Shown here piece by piece: positions 24,519-34,115 of a stretch of 64,000 nt of DNA; the stretch's first letter is position 1; the number at the start of each line of letters is the position of its first letter. Made by a program: the position numbers and the translations under genes. The notes below the pieces were generated by a model. The model saw only the letters and a program-made list of their open reading frames with translations. It was not told the DNA's origin and ran no database searches. The DNA is from Actinophytocola oryzae (GTDB lineage Bacteria > Actinomycetota > Actinomycetes > Mycobacteriales > Pseudonocardiaceae): the NCBI RefSeq assembly GCF_004364325.1, contig NZ_SOCP01000010.1:310001-374000 (forward strand), read 5' to 3'.

Positions 24519-25955
24519 TCAACCCCTGGCGCGCGGAGCAGGTTCCTCGTCGTCGCGGCGGTTGCGGCGCACGGTGTGCACCACGAACAGCGTCAGCAGC
24601 AGCGCACCCAGCCCGCCGCCCGTACCGATCATGGCGACCTGCATCGGCGTCCAGTCCCGCTCGTAGGCGGGCGGCATCCTGAACGGCACCTTGATGGCCT
24701 TGTCGGGGGCGATGCCCTCCTCGGCCGGGATGAACGCGGTCAACGCCGCGATCGGGTTGATCATGCCGTAGCCGACGAGGTTGTCGTGGCCGCCGTTCGC
24801 CGCCGGGTGCGCGGCCGTCGACTTGATCCGCTCCATGACCTGGCGGGCGTTCAGCTCCGGGTACTTCTGCCGCACCAGGGCGGCCAGCCCCGCCACGTAC
24901 GGTGCCGCGAACGACGTGCCCTGGATCGGCTGGGCGTTGCCCTTCTCGTCGACCGACTGGTTCGCGAGACCGGTGCTCGCCGGGTCCAGCGAGATGATCT
25001 CGGTGCCCGGCGCGGCGACGCTCACCCACGGCCCGTTGATCGAGAACTCCGCGACCTGGCCGTCCCGCTGCACGGCCGCGACCGACAGCACGTAGTCCGA
25101 GAACCACGGCGGGATCACGAGCCACGTCGGGTTCTTCGGGTCGGGGCTGTTCTGCTCCTTGCAGTCGCCCTCGGGCAGGTTGCCCGCCGACGCCACGACC
25201 ACGACGTTCTTCTCGTCGACGGCGTACTCCAGCGCCCGCTGCACCTGCTGCTCCGGCGGGCTGATCGCACCCGCCGAGGTGGGCCGGCAGGAGTCCACCG
25301 ACATGTTGATCACACCCGCGCCCGAGTTCGCGGCACGCACGATGGCCTTCGCCAGCGTGCTCAGGTTGCCGGCCTTGAACGTCTGGTTGGTGGCCTCGTC
25401 CCTGAACTCGTAGTTCCCGCTGGACTGGCGGATGCTGATGATCTCGGCGTCCGGCGCGATGCCTCGGAAACCGATCCCCGGGTCGGTCGGCTTCGCGGCG
25501 ATGATGCCCGCCACCTCGGTGCCGTGGCCGTCGCAGTCCTCGAGGCCGTCGCCGCCCGCGACGACGTAGTCGCCGCCGCCGCTGATCCGGCCGCCGAAGA
25601 ACTCGTGGGGTGTCACCCCCGTGTCGATGACCGCGACCTTCTGGCCCGCGCCGGTCGCCCCGAACTTGGCGATCTCGTCGAAGCGGAGCATGTCCTGGCC
25701 CCACGGCTTGGTCTGCAGCACCGTCGGCGACCCAGCCGAGCGCACGCACTCCGTCTTCTTCTCATAGGTCCGGTCCGGTGCCCCGTCGTCGTCGGGGAGC
25801 GGGAAGTCCGACGGGAGCGGCGGCGGCTCCGCCATGCCCTGTCCCGGCGCCGACGGGGTGGACGACGGCTGCGCCGCGGCGGGCAGAGCAGGCGCCAGCA
25901 GCAGCGAGGTGGCGGCGAGAACGGACAGGACCCGAGTCGCTCGGGTTAGCGCCAT
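24519..25955 (-). CDS. mycP: Type VII secretion mycosin (subtilisin-like protease)
   Basis: The protein has 478 residues from the ATG at 25955. A Sec signal (1-28) is followed by a Pro-rich propeptide-like stretch and the S8 catalytic domain, with Asp111 (VAVIDTGVTP), His144 (CDGHGTEVAG), oxyanion Asn259 (VASAGN) and Ser348 (GTSFAAPYVAG). All catalytic residues are present. A C-terminal membrane helix (about 445-465, VAMIGTGGGLGALLLTLFVVH) is followed by a basic cytosolic tail (RRNRRDD). This is the standard mycosin topology, essential for T7SS complex stability. It is transcribed with the adjacent eccD on the minus strand: eccD, then mycP. Confidence 0.93.
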   Translation of the reverse strand: MALTRATRVLSVLAATSLLLAPALPAAAQPSSTPSAPGQGMAEPPPLPSDFPLPDDDGAPDRTYEKKTECVRSAGSPTVLQTKPWGQDMLRFDEIAKFGATGAGQKVAVIDTGVTPHEFFGGRISGGGDYVVAGGDGLEDCDGHGTEVAGIIAAKPTDPGIGFRGIAPDAEIISIRQSSGNYEFRDEATNQTFKAGNLSTLAKAIVRAANSGAGVINMSVDSCRPTSAGAISPPEQQVQRALEYAVDEKNVVVVASAGNLPEGDCKEQNSPDPKNPTWLVIPPWFSDYVLSVAAVQRDGQVAEFSINGPWVSVAAPGTEIISLDPASTGLANQSVDEKGNAQPIQGTSFAAPYVAGLAALVRQKYPELNARQVMERIKSTAAHPAANGGHDNLVGYGMINPIAALTAFIPAEEGIAPDKAIKVPFRMPPAYERDWTPMQVAMIGTGGGLGALLLTLFVVHTVRRNRRDDEEPAPRARG

Positions 25956-26005
25956 GTGAGGACTCCACAGTCGGCGGCCAGCCCGGGCGGACCGGGCTCG
26001 ACGCC

Positions 26006-27409
26006 TTAGTTGGCAGGCAGGATGTTCACGTGCCGCAGCGTGCCGTACAGGTTCATCACGGCGAGCGCGAGCGGCAGCATGACCGCGATGCACACGGCCT
26101 CGAGGATCTCCACGGTCCGGCGCAGCGGCGGGGAGAACCGCTGCTCGGGGAAGATCACGCCGAGCACCAGTGCGGCGGCGGCGATCAGCACGAGCGAGCC
26201 GAACACCCAGAGCAGGCGGCCGAACGTGTCCGTCGCGAACAGCCAGCCGATCATGATGCCCGCAGCGGAGAACATGCCGGTGGCGAGCAGCGCGATGGCC
26301 TGGCTGCCGTTGGCGTAGGTGCGGGCACGCAGCAGCAGCACGAGCGTGGCCGAGATGGCCGTGAGGACGGCCCAGATGTCGGCCTTGCTCGCGGTGATGA
26401 TCGCCGAGATCGCGGTGGCCGAGCCGAGGCCGATGATCATGCCGGTCATGTACTCGTGTGCGAGGCCCGCGCGGCGTTCGATGGACCGGTAGTCCGGGAA
26501 GCCGCTGTCCTCCTTGAGGTCCTCCGCGTTGCCGGGGACGTTCGGCAGCGGCAGCCTCGCCAGCTGGATCGTGATCCTGGGCAGCATGGACAGCGCGGCC
26601 AGCGACACGGCGGCCGTGCCCGCGGCGATGCCCGGCGCGGGGTGGGCGATCAGGGTGCCGATGGCGAACGCGATGACGCCGATGAGGCCCGCGGAACCGG
26701 CCGCGACGAACACCGTCACCCCCGCGCCGATCAGCATGATCGACGCAGAGGACACGATCAGCACCAGCGCGCAGGCGAGCAGCAGCCCGGCCCGCCCGGT
26801 CGCGCCAGGCACGATGTAGAGGCCGGCCACGAACGCCATGGGTAAGCCGCCCGCGGCGGCGATCAGCACACCGGCCGTCTTCGCCTGGTAGCCACGCGCG
26901 ATGGTGGCGCCGACCGCGACGCACACGATCGCGGCCGCACCGGCGGCGATCGCGGCGGGCAGGGCGTCCCCGCCGAACAGCGGCCCGGTCATCAGCACCG
27001 CGACGGCGGCGAGGACCAGCGCGAGCGTGCCCGCGATGTAGCCGATCCGGTTCGCCGTCTGCTTGGTCCACGGCCGGTAGCTGTCGGGCGTCGACTCCGC
27101 GATGGCGTCGACCACGTCGTCGTAAAGCGGCGGCGGCGGGTTCTCGGCCCGCTTGCGCAGCTGCAGGAGCTCGCCGTCCACGACACCGAGCGACGCGAGC
27201 GTCCTGCTCGGGTCGAGCGGTGACTCACCCAGCTTGGCGAGGCACCAGCCGCCGTGCCGCGCGCCGCCGTCCGGGGTGGCCTCCTTGGCCATCTCGAGCA
27301 GCATCGGCAGCAGGTCGGCCACCGCGACACCGGCGGGGAGCGCCACGTCGATACGTGTTCTTGGCGCGACCACCGTCACCCGGCTGAACACAGTCGTCCC
27401 GGTTGCCAC
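26006..27409 (-). CDS. eccD: Type VII secretion channel protein EccD
   Basis: The protein has 467 residues from a GTG. The cytosolic ubiquitin-like domain occupies about 1-90 (TVVAPRTRIDVALPAGVAVADLL and LGVVDGELLQLRKR), followed by a linker (NPPPPLYDDVVDAIAEST) and about eleven membrane helices. EccD dimers line the inner-membrane pore of the T7SS. It is divergent from eccC, with a 152-bp promoter region between them, and mycP follows 50 bp downstream on the same strand. The length matches EccD4-type proteins. Confidence 0.93.
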   Translation of the reverse strand: MATGTTVFSRVTVVAPRTRIDVALPAGVAVADLLPMLLEMAKEATPDGGARHGGWCLAKLGESPLDPSRTLASLGVVDGELLQLRKRAENPPPPLYDDVVDAIAESTPDSYRPWTKQTANRIGYIAGTLALVLAAVAVLMTGPLFGGDALPAAIAAGAAAIVCVAVGATIARGYQAKTAGVLIAAAGGLPMAFVAGLYIVPGATGRAGLLLACALVLIVSSASIMLIGAGVTVFVAAGSAGLIGVIAFAIGTLIAHPAPGIAAGTAAVSLAALSMLPRITIQLARLPLPNVPGNAEDLKEDSGFPDYRSIERRAGLAHEYMTGMIIGLGSATAISAIITASKADIWAVLTAISATLVLLLRARTYANGSQAIALLATGMFSAAGIMIGWLFATDTFGRLLWVFGSLVLIAAAALVLGVIFPEQRFSPPLRRTVEILEAVCIAVMLPLALAVMNLYGTLRHVNILPAN

Positions 27410-27463
27410 CCTCGAGCCCCCTCACACTGCGCTGTCTCTCTGTCTCTCCATAACCACCCCTTG

Positions 27464-27486
27464 CTGTCGGTGGCGGCCCCTAGTAT
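27464..27486 (+). promoter_or_regulatory. RecA_NDp/PafBC-type promoter before eccC
   Basis: CTGTCGGTG, eight bases (GCGGCCCC), then TAGTAT: one mismatch in the first element, perfect TANNNT. It lies 75 bp before the eccC GTG in the eccD/eccC divergent region and would give a leader of about 70 nt. This suggests induction of the secretion ATPase by DNA damage. Confidence 0.55.
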
Positions 27487-27561
27487 GGCCTTGCCGGTAC
27501 CGGCGCGTGCGTGGGTTCCGCAAGTTGGGGCATTTCAGGACCAGGTGGTTAGGGGTATTCG

Positions 27562-30500
27562 GTGAGTACGCTTCAGTTCAAGCGTTCACCTCGGCTCGCC
27601 GCGCCGCGGCAGCCCGGCGGCGAGGTTCATCTGGAGCCGCCACCCGAGGTACCCCGCGTCATCCCGGGCAACATCCTGATGAAGCTCATGCCGGTCGTCA
27701 TGGTCGTGGCCATGCTCGGCATGATGGTGCTGATGTTCACCGCCGGCGGCGCCATCGGCCGCAACCCGGTGACACTGCTCTTCCCGATGATGATGATGTT
27801 CTCGATGGTCGGCATGTTCGGCCAGAACCGCGGGGGCGGCCAGAAGAAGGCCGAGATGAACGAGGACCGCAAGGACTACCTGCGGTACCTCGGCCAGATG
27901 CGTGACCGTGCCCGCGAGGCCTCGCTCGACCAGCGCGCCGCCCTGGAGTGGGTGCACCCGGACCCGCAGGCGCTGTGGTCGGTGGCCACGAGCCGCCGCA
28001 TGTGGGAGCGCCGCCAGTCCGACCCCGACTTCTGCCACCTGCGTGCCGGCCGGGGCTCGCAGCGCCTCGCCACCCGGCTCGTGCCGCCGCAGACCGGTCC
28101 CGTCGACGAGCTGGAGCCGATCGCGACGCTCGCGCTGCGCAGGTTCGTGCGTGCGCACTCGATCGTGCCGGAGCTGCCCATCCAGATCGCGATCCGCGGG
28201 TTCGCGGCCGTCGGCCTGTCGGGTGACAAGGAGCTGACCCGGGGTCTCGCCCGTGCGCTGCTGGCCCAGCTCGTGGCGTTCCACACCCCCGACGACGTGA
28301 TGGTCGCCGTGGTGACCTCCGGCCGCGCCAAGGCCGAGTGGGAGTGGGCGAAGTGGCTGCCACACGCCCAGCACCCGTCGCTGGTCGACGGCATCGGGCA
28401 GATGCGGCTGATGGCGGGCTCGCTCGCCCAGATCGAGGACTGGCTGGACGAGGAGCTGCGCGACCGGCAGCGGTTCACCCGCAACGCGCCGCCGCAGCCC
28501 GACCAGCCGCAGGTCGTGATCGTGATCGACGACGGGGAGGTCACCCGCGAGGAGGCCATCCTCCTGGAGGAGGGGCTCGTCGGCGTCACGCTGATGGACC
28601 TGTCCGACAGCCTCGGCAACCTCACCGCCCGCCGTGGCCTGCGGCTCGTGGTCGAGGAGGACCGGCTCGGTGCCCGCAGCGCGTCCGGCGTCGAGTGGTT
28701 CGCCCGGCCGGACACGATGTCGGTGGCCGAGGCGGAGGCGCTCGCGCGCAAGCTCTCGCCCTACCGGGTCGGCTCGGCCGCGGCCGACGACGGCGGCGAG
28801 GAGCCGCTGCTGTCCAACCCGACGCTGCTGGAGCTGCTCGGCATCCCCGGCGACCCGATGACCTTCGACGTTCAGCAGGCGTGGCGGCCCCGGCCCGTCC
28901 GCGACCGCTACCGCGTGCCGTTCGGCGTCGGCGAGTTCGGCCAGCCCGTCGAGCTGGACATCAAGGAAGCGGCCATGGAGGGCATGGGCCCGCACGGCCT
29001 GTGCATCGGCGCGACCGGTTCCGGCAAGTCCGAGTTCCTGCGGACCCTGGTGCTGGGCATGCTGGCGACCCACTCGTCGACGAACCTCAACTTCGTCCTC
29101 GTCGACTTCAAGGGTGGCGCGACGTTCCTCGGGCTCGACTCGTCCCCGCACGTCGCCGCGGTCATCACCAACCTGCAGGACCAGCTGACCCTGGTCGACC
29201 GCATGAAGGACGCGCTGGCAGGCGAGATGAACCGGCGCCAGGAGGCGCTGAAGAACGGCGGCAACTTCAAGAACGTGTGGGAGTACGAGAAGGCGCGTGA
29301 GAACGGCGCCGACCTCGACCCGCTGCCCGCGCTGTTCATCGTGGTCGACGAGTTCTCCGAGCTGCTGTCGGCGAAGCCGGACTTCATCGACCTGTTCGTC
29401 GCCATCGGCCGCCTCGGCCGGTCGCTCCAGATGCACATGCTGCTGGCCTCGCAGCGCCTCGAGGAGGGCAAGCTGCGTGGCCTCGACTCGCACCTGTCCT
29501 ACCGGATCGGTCTGAAGACGTTCTCCGCGGCCGAGTCGCGTGCCGCGATCGGGGTGCCGGACGCGTTCGAGCTGCCGTCCATCCCGGGTTCTGGCTACCT
29601 GAAGTACGACACGTCCACGATGGTCCGGTTCAAGGCGTCGTACGTGTCCGGCCCGTACCGGCCCGCGGGCATCCAGACCTCCGGCCCTGCCGCGCCGATC
29701 TCCGGCGACCGCCGCGCGAAGCTGTTCGTGCCGGACTACATCGAGATCCCGAAGGAGCCGGAGCGGTCGATCGAGCAGGCGAAGGAGGCGCCGAGGCAGG
29801 AGCAGAGCGCGCCGACCGAGCCGAGCGAGCTCGACGTCATCGTCGGCAGGCTCATCGGCCAGGGACCGCCGGCGCACGAGGTGTGGCTGCCGCCGCTCGA
29901 CACGCCGAACTCGCTGGACACGCTGCTGCCGCCGCTGCAGCCGACGGAGGATCGGGGGCTCTCGCCCGCCGGGTTCTTCGGCAACGGCCGCCTCCAGCCA
30001 CCGCTCGGCCTGATCGACAAGCCGTACGAGCAGCGCCGCGACCTGCTGTGGGCGGACTTCTCCGGTGCCGCCGGGCACGCGGCCATCGCGGGTGGTCCGC
30101 AGTCGGGCAAGTCGATGCTCGTCCGCACGCTGATCATGTCGATGGCGCTGACGCACACGGCCGAGGAGGCCCAGTTCTACTGCGTCGACCTCGGTGGTGG
30201 TGGTCTCGGTCCGCTGCAGGGGCTGCCGCACATCGGCGGCGTCGCCGGTCGTCTCGATCCGGACAAGGTGCGCCGCATGGTCGCCGAGGTGTCCGGGCTG
30301 GTGACCGCCCGCGAGCAGCTGTTCCGCGACAACGCGATCGACTCGATGACCGACTTCCGCAACCGGAAGCGGCGCGGCGAGCTGCGCGAGGACCCGTGGG
30401 GCGACGTGTTCCTGATCGTCGACGGCTGGCTGAACTTCCGCCAGGAGTTCGAGTCGATCGAGTCCCAGGTGCTGAGCATCGCGGCGCAGGGTCTGTCCTA

Positions 30501-31563
30501 CGGCGTGCACGTGATCGTCACCGCCAACCGCTGGGCGGAGATCCGTCCCGCGATGAAGGACCTCCTGGGGACCCGGTTCGAGCTGCGTCTCGGTGACCCG
30601 AGCGAGTCCGAGGTGGACCGCAGGGTCGCGGTGAACATCCCGGAGGGACGCCCCGGTCGCGGTCTGTCGCGCGACAAGCTCCACTTCCTCGTCGGCCTGC
30701 CGAGGATCGACGGCTCGAGCAACCCCGAGGACGTCGCGCAGGGCGTCCAGGACGCCATCGCCAAGATCAACGCCACCTGGCGCGGGCGGCGCGCCCCGCA
30801 GGTCCGGCTGCTCCCCGAGCAGCTGCCCTACGAGGAGCTGCTCACACAGGACGCCCACCGGGGCACGAAGCTGGTCCCGATCGGCGTCAACGAGAACGAG
30901 CTGGCGCCGATGTACCTCGACTTCGACGCCGACCCGCACTTCTACGCGCTGATGGACGGGGAGTCCGGCAAGACGAACCTGCTGCGCACGATCGTCACGG
31001 GGATCGTTGACCGCTACACCCCGAAGGAGGCGGTGATCGTCCTGATCGACTACCGCCGGACGATGCTCGGCTACATCGAGACCAAGCACCTGCTGGCGTA
31101 CGCCGTGTCGTCGAGCCAGCTCGGCGGCATCATCACCGAGGTCAAGAAGTCCCTGGTGAAGCGCCTCCCCGGCCCGGACGTGACACAGGAGCAGCTGAAG
31201 ACCCGCTCCTGGTGGAAGGGGCCGGAGCTGTTCATCATCTGCGACGACTACGACCTGGTCTGCCCACAGGGCAACAACCCGCTGCAGCCGCTGGCGGAGT
31301 TCATCCCGCAGGCCAAGGACGTCGGCATGCACATCGTCGCCGTCCGCCGCACGGGTGGCGCGGGCAGGGCCATGTTCGACCCGGTGCTCGGCAAGCTGAA
31401 GGAGATCGCCACCCCTGGCCTGCAGGGCAGCGGCAGCCGGGACGAGGGTGCGCTGATCGGCAACGTCCGCCCCTCCCCGATGCCGCCGGGCCGAGGCACG
31501 ATGGTGAGCCGCAAGTCGGGTCAGCAGCTGATGCAGGTGGCCTGGATCCAGCCGGAGGCATGA
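27562..31563 (+). CDS. eccC: Type VII secretion ATPase EccC (fused EccCa-EccCb)
   Basis: The protein has 1,333 residues from a GTG. Two membrane helices (about 41-60 and 69-87) follow a basic N-terminus, then three FtsK/SpoIIIE-type ATPase domains. Domain 1: Walker A GATGSGKS 483-490, Walker B LFIVVDEF about 591-598. Domain 2: GGPQSGKS 844-851, VFLIVDG ending near 955. Domain 3: GESGKT 1133-1138, LFIICDDYD with Asp1228. Walker A motifs remain usable in all three; domain 3 lacks the first Gly-x-x of the classical motif. A Pro/Glu-rich linker near 740-765 separates domains 1 and 2. It is the motor that recognises WXG100/EspC YxxxD/E signals. It is a single fused protein, as in ESX-4, not split as in ESX-1. 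Confidence 0.95.
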   Translation: MSTLQFKRSPRLAAPRQPGGEVHLEPPPEVPRVIPGNILMKLMPVVMVVAMLGMMVLMFTAGGAIGRNPVTLLFPMMMMFSMVGMFGQNRGGGQKKAEMNEDRKDYLRYLGQMRDRAREASLDQRAALEWVHPDPQALWSVATSRRMWERRQSDPDFCHLRAGRGSQRLATRLVPPQTGPVDELEPIATLALRRFVRAHSIVPELPIQIAIRGFAAVGLSGDKELTRGLARALLAQLVAFHTPDDVMVAVVTSGRAKAEWEWAKWLPHAQHPSLVDGIGQMRLMAGSLAQIEDWLDEELRDRQRFTRNAPPQPDQPQVVIVIDDGEVTREEAILLEEGLVGVTLMDLSDSLGNLTARRGLRLVVEEDRLGARSASGVEWFARPDTMSVAEAEALARKLSPYRVGSAAADDGGEEPLLSNPTLLELLGIPGDPMTFDVQQAWRPRPVRDRYRVPFGVGEFGQPVELDIKEAAMEGMGPHGLCIGATGSGKSEFLRTLVLGMLATHSSTNLNFVLVDFKGGATFLGLDSSPHVAAVITNLQDQLTLVDRMKDALAGEMNRRQEALKNGGNFKNVWEYEKARENGADLDPLPALFIVVDEFSELLSAKPDFIDLFVAIGRLGRSLQMHMLLASQRLEEGKLRGLDSHLSYRIGLKTFSAAESRAAIGVPDAFELPSIPGSGYLKYDTSTMVRFKASYVSGPYRPAGIQTSGPAAPISGDRRAKLFVPDYIEIPKEPERSIEQAKEAPRQEQSAPTEPSELDVIVGRLIGQGPPAHEVWLPPLDTPNSLDTLLPPLQPTEDRGLSPAGFFGNGRLQPPLGLIDKPYEQRRDLLWADFSGAAGHAAIAGGPQSGKSMLVRTLIMSMALTHTAEEAQFYCVDLGGGGLGPLQGLPHIGGVAGRLDPDKVRRMVAEVSGLVTAREQLFRDNAIDSMTDFRNRKRRGELREDPWGDVFLIVDGWLNFRQEFESIESQVLSIAAQGLSYGVHVIVTANRWAEIRPAMKDLLGTRFELRLGDPSESEVDRRVAVNIPEGRPGRGLSRDKLHFLVGLPRIDGSSNPEDVAQGVQDAIAKINATWRGRRAPQVRLLPEQLPYEELLTQDAHRGTKLVPIGVNENELAPMYLDFDADPHFYALMDGESGKTNLLRTIVTGIVDRYTPKEAVIVLIDYRRTMLGYIETKHLLAYAVSSSQLGGIITEVKKSLVKRLPGPDVTQEQLKTRSWWKGPELFIICDDYDLVCPQGNNPLQPLAEFIPQAKDVGMHIVAVRRTGGAGRAMFDPVLGKLKEIATPGLQGSGSRDEGALIGNVRPSPMPPGRGTMVSRKSGQQLMQVAWIQPEA

Positions 31564-31698
31564 GTCCGCACCCGGAGAAGGGTGGTTCCGCCGATTGTGT
31601 GATCCCCTGCCGCCGATTGGCAGGCGTGCCGGGACGGCTCCGAGGTGGGCTTCGGGCGCCCCCTAACATCGGGGCTGGGCCCACGAGCGGGGGTGTGG

Positions 31699-33555
31699 AT
31701 GACGGTGCGGGTGGCGGTCGACTTCGGCACGTCCAGCACGTGTGTCGCCGTCTCGGTCCGTGGGCGGGAGCCGCAGGTCGTGGCCGTCGACGGGACGCCG
31801 CTCATGTCCTCGGCCGTCTACGCGGCACCTGACGGGACCCTCTTCGTCGGGCAGGAGGCCGACCGGCAGGCCGCGGTCGACCCCTCGCGGTACGAGCCGC
31901 ACCCCAAGCGGCGGATCGACGAGCCGGAGCTGCTGCTCGGGACCAGTGTCCACAAGGTCAGGGACGTCATCCGGGCCGTGCTCTCCAGAGCGGTCGCCGA
32001 GGGCCAGCGTGTCGGCGGCGGGCCCGTCGACCAGCTCGTGCTCACCCACCCCGCCGAGTGGGGTGCCATCAGGACACGGGTGCTCAGGCAGGCGGGCAAC
32101 GGGCTCGGCGCACGCATCGTCCTCGTGCCGGAACCCGTCGCGGCGGCCGTGTTCTACTCCGCCAGCTTCCCCGGGCAGCACGACGGCCCCGTCGCGGTGC
32201 TCGACCTCGGCGGCGGCACCGTCGACGTCTCCGTCGTGCGGGCCAACCGGCCCCTCGCCACGCGTGGGGATCCCACCTTCGGCGGCGCCGACATCGACCA
32301 GATGCTGCTCGAGCACGTCGGGTCGCTGGTCGCGGGCACCGACGAGCAGGCGTGGCGGGAGCTGGTGGAGGGGCGCGAGCTACCCGACCGCCGCAGGCGC
32401 AGGGTCATCCACCAGGACGTCCGCGGTGCCAAGGAGACACTCTCCCGGCACAACTACACCGACGTCCCGATGCCGCCGCCCTTCGCCGACGCGCACGTGA
32501 CCCGGGGCGACCTCGAACGGCTCATCGCGCCGAGGCTGGAGCGGGCCGCCGAGCTGACCGCCGCCACCATCAAGGAGGCCGGGCTTCGGCCGACCGACCT
32601 CGCCGGGATCTTCCTCGTCGGTGGCTCCAGCCGGATTCCCCTTGTCTCCCAACTGGTTCACAAGCACTGCGGGATCGTGCCGACCTCGCTCGACCAGCCG
32701 GAGACCGTCGTCGCCAGAGGGGCGTTGCGTGCCGTCGCGGGGAGCGGGGACGGCACAGGGGACCTCGCCGCGCCCGCGGCGAACCGGCGGCCCCGACAGG
32801 CGCAACCCAGACCGCCGCAGCCAGTTCAACCGCTGCCAGTTCAGCCGCTGCCAGTTCAGCCGCAGCCAGTTCAATCGCAGCCAGTTCAGCCGCAGTCACG
32901 CGCGGCCGTCGAGCCGCCGCCGAGGCCGAGGCCCGCCCTGCCGCCGACCCCACCGGTCAGCACCTCCAGACGCCGCTCGGCACTGCTGCTCGTCGGTGCG
33001 TCGGCACTCGCGGCAGCCCTCGCGATCGTGCTGGTCGTCGTGCTGAACGGGGGCAACGAGCCGCGCTCGCGGGCAACACCCCAGACCACTACCACCACCC
33101 CGGCGCCGGGGCGGCTGATCGCCCAGTACGAGTACCAGTTCACCCTGCCGACCGACTGGCTCCAGACGGGTGGGGACGCCACCCAGCTCCGCACCGAGGT
33201 CAAGCCGTCCGACGCCCAGACCGGCGACGACCTCGTGCTCGTCCAGCAGATCCGGCTCTCCTTCGACAGCGACGCCGACCGGCCGAGAGCCGTCGGCAAG
33301 CTGCGGGACGAGTTCAACCGGGCAGGCGACGCCTTCACGGGCTTCGACGAGAAGGCGAGCTTCGCGGGGCGCCAGGTCATCCACTACCAGCAGGCCCTCC
33401 CCAACAAGGACGCCACGGTCGACTGGTACGTCGTCTTCCAGCACAACACCCAGGTCAGCGTGGGCTGTCAGCACGAGAACACCGGCAAACGGGACCGCGA
33501 GGTCGCCACCGCCTGCGAGATGATTGTGCGAACACTCCGCATCATCACGGAATAG
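31699..33555 (+). CDS. Hsp70-like ATPase fused to T7SS-associated domain (Rv3446c-like)
   Basis: The protein has 618 residues from the ATG at 31699. Residues 1-350 are an actin/Hsp70-type ATPase: phosphate 1 VAVDFGTSSTCVAV, phosphate 2 VAVLDLGGGTVDVSVV, adenosine motif GIFLVGGSSRIPLV. A Pro/Gln linker encoded by a 15-bp repeat follows, then one membrane helix (about 434-455, SALLLVGASALAAALAIVLVVVL). The C-terminal domain (about 475-618; YQFTLPTDWLQTGGD and VQHxNTQVSVGCQHENTG-like sequence) matches the type VII secretion-associated family of Rv3446c. It lies where Rv3446c lies in ESX-4 loci, between eccC and the esx pair. Predicted topology is a cytosolic ATPase with an extracytoplasmic domain. 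Confidence 0.85.
   Translation: MTVRVAVDFGTSSTCVAVSVRGREPQVVAVDGTPLMSSAVYAAPDGTLFVGQEADRQAAVDPSRYEPHPKRRIDEPELLLGTSVHKVRDVIRAVLSRAVAEGQRVGGGPVDQLVLTHPAEWGAIRTRVLRQAGNGLGARIVLVPEPVAAAVFYSASFPGQHDGPVAVLDLGGGTVDVSVVRANRPLATRGDPTFGGADIDQMLLEHVGSLVAGTDEQAWRELVEGRELPDRRRRRVIHQDVRGAKETLSRHNYTDVPMPPPFADAHVTRGDLERLIAPRLERAAELTAATIKEAGLRPTDLAGIFLVGGSSRIPLVSQLVHKHCGIVPTSLDQPETVVARGALRAVAGSGDGTGDLAAPAANRRPRQAQPRPPQPVQPLPVQPLPVQPQPVQSQPVQPQSRAAVEPPPRPRPALPPTPPVSTSRRRSALLLVGASALAAALAIVLVVVLNGGNEPRSRATPQTTTTTPAPGRLIAQYEYQFTLPTDWLQTGGDATQLRTEVKPSDAQTGDDLVLVQQIRLSFDSDADRPRAVGKLRDEFNRAGDAFTGFDEKASFAGRQVIHYQQALPNKDATVDWYVVFQHNTQVSVGCQHENTGKRDREVATACEMIVRTLRIITE
32821..32895 (+). repeat. 15-bp tandem repeat, five units, inside coding sequence
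   Basis: Five 15-bp units of the type CCAGTTCARYCGCWG, contiguous, encode the (PVQPL/Q)n linker of the Hsp70-like T7SS protein. In-frame expansion or contraction would change linker length without a frameshift. Confidence 0.9.
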
Positions 33556-33566
33556 GCTTGTGTGCC

Positions 33567-34115
33567 ATGAGCTTCCGGCAAGCCGCGGCACGCTTCCTCG
33601 CCGATGTCGACTACGCGTTGACCAGGGCACGCCGGGCCGCCCGCGACGCACGTGCCGAGTCGGCCGAGTTCCGCGGCCGGACCGACGAGCTGACCGCGCA
33701 GGCGAAAACCGGGAAACTGCGTGGACTTCGCCGGGGCGAGGTGGCGCCGACCGACTCCGCCGCCCGCGCGGACGCGGCGAAGTTCCGTGCCGACAACGGG
33801 TTGCCGGTGCCGGAGCTGCCGACCGCCGACGACCTGATGGCCCGCCTGCCCGGCAGGGAACCACGACCTCGGCCACCGAGGGACGACGACTTCGCCAACC
33901 CTCAGGTGCTGTTCGACGTCGACAAGGAGCCCCGGCAGCCACCGCCGCCACCAGCGGGTTCCCCCGAAGCGGACGACACGGGGGCGCCGGCTCGTCCGAG
34001 GGAAGACGACTTTTCGCAACAGCGAATCCTCATGGACGCGACGGAGGGAACCTACCGTCCCGACGACTTCGCGGAGTCGGTGTTCGATCTTGACGACCCG
34101 GAGAACCGCAGGTGA
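33567..34115 (+). CDS. Short T7SS-locus protein with repeated DDF motifs
   Basis: The protein has 182 residues; the start ATG lies 11 bp after the Hsp70-like gene stop. The N-terminal 75 residues are a basic, helical coiled-coil-like region (ADVDYALTRARRAARDARAE). The C-terminal half is acidic and repeats a short motif three times: DDDFANPQVLFD, EDDFSQQRILMD and PDDFAESVFDLD. No signal peptide and no known family. Similar architecture and a similar tail occur in the proteins at 41019 and 44554, so this is a T7SS-associated family in this genome, perhaps an adaptor or chaperone. Confidence 0.7.
   Translation: MSFRQAAARFLADVDYALTRARRAARDARAESAEFRGRTDELTAQAKTGKLRGLRRGEVAPTDSAARADAAKFRADNGLPVPELPTADDLMARLPGREPRPRPPRDDDFANPQVLFDVDKEPRQPPPPPAGSPEADDTGAPARPREDDFSQQRILMDATEGTYRPDDFAESVFDLDDPENRR

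Noticed and set aside
27586..31332. A 1,248-codon open frame antisense to eccC
   Set aside because: High GC keeps antisense frames open; the product is low-complexity Arg/His/Leu/Val with no family, while the plus strand encodes an unmistakable FtsK-type ATPase.
31564..31698. Longer N-terminus for the Hsp70-like protein starting at 31645
   Set aside because: The extra residues have no Hsp70 similarity; the conserved first strand starts right after the ATG at 31699.
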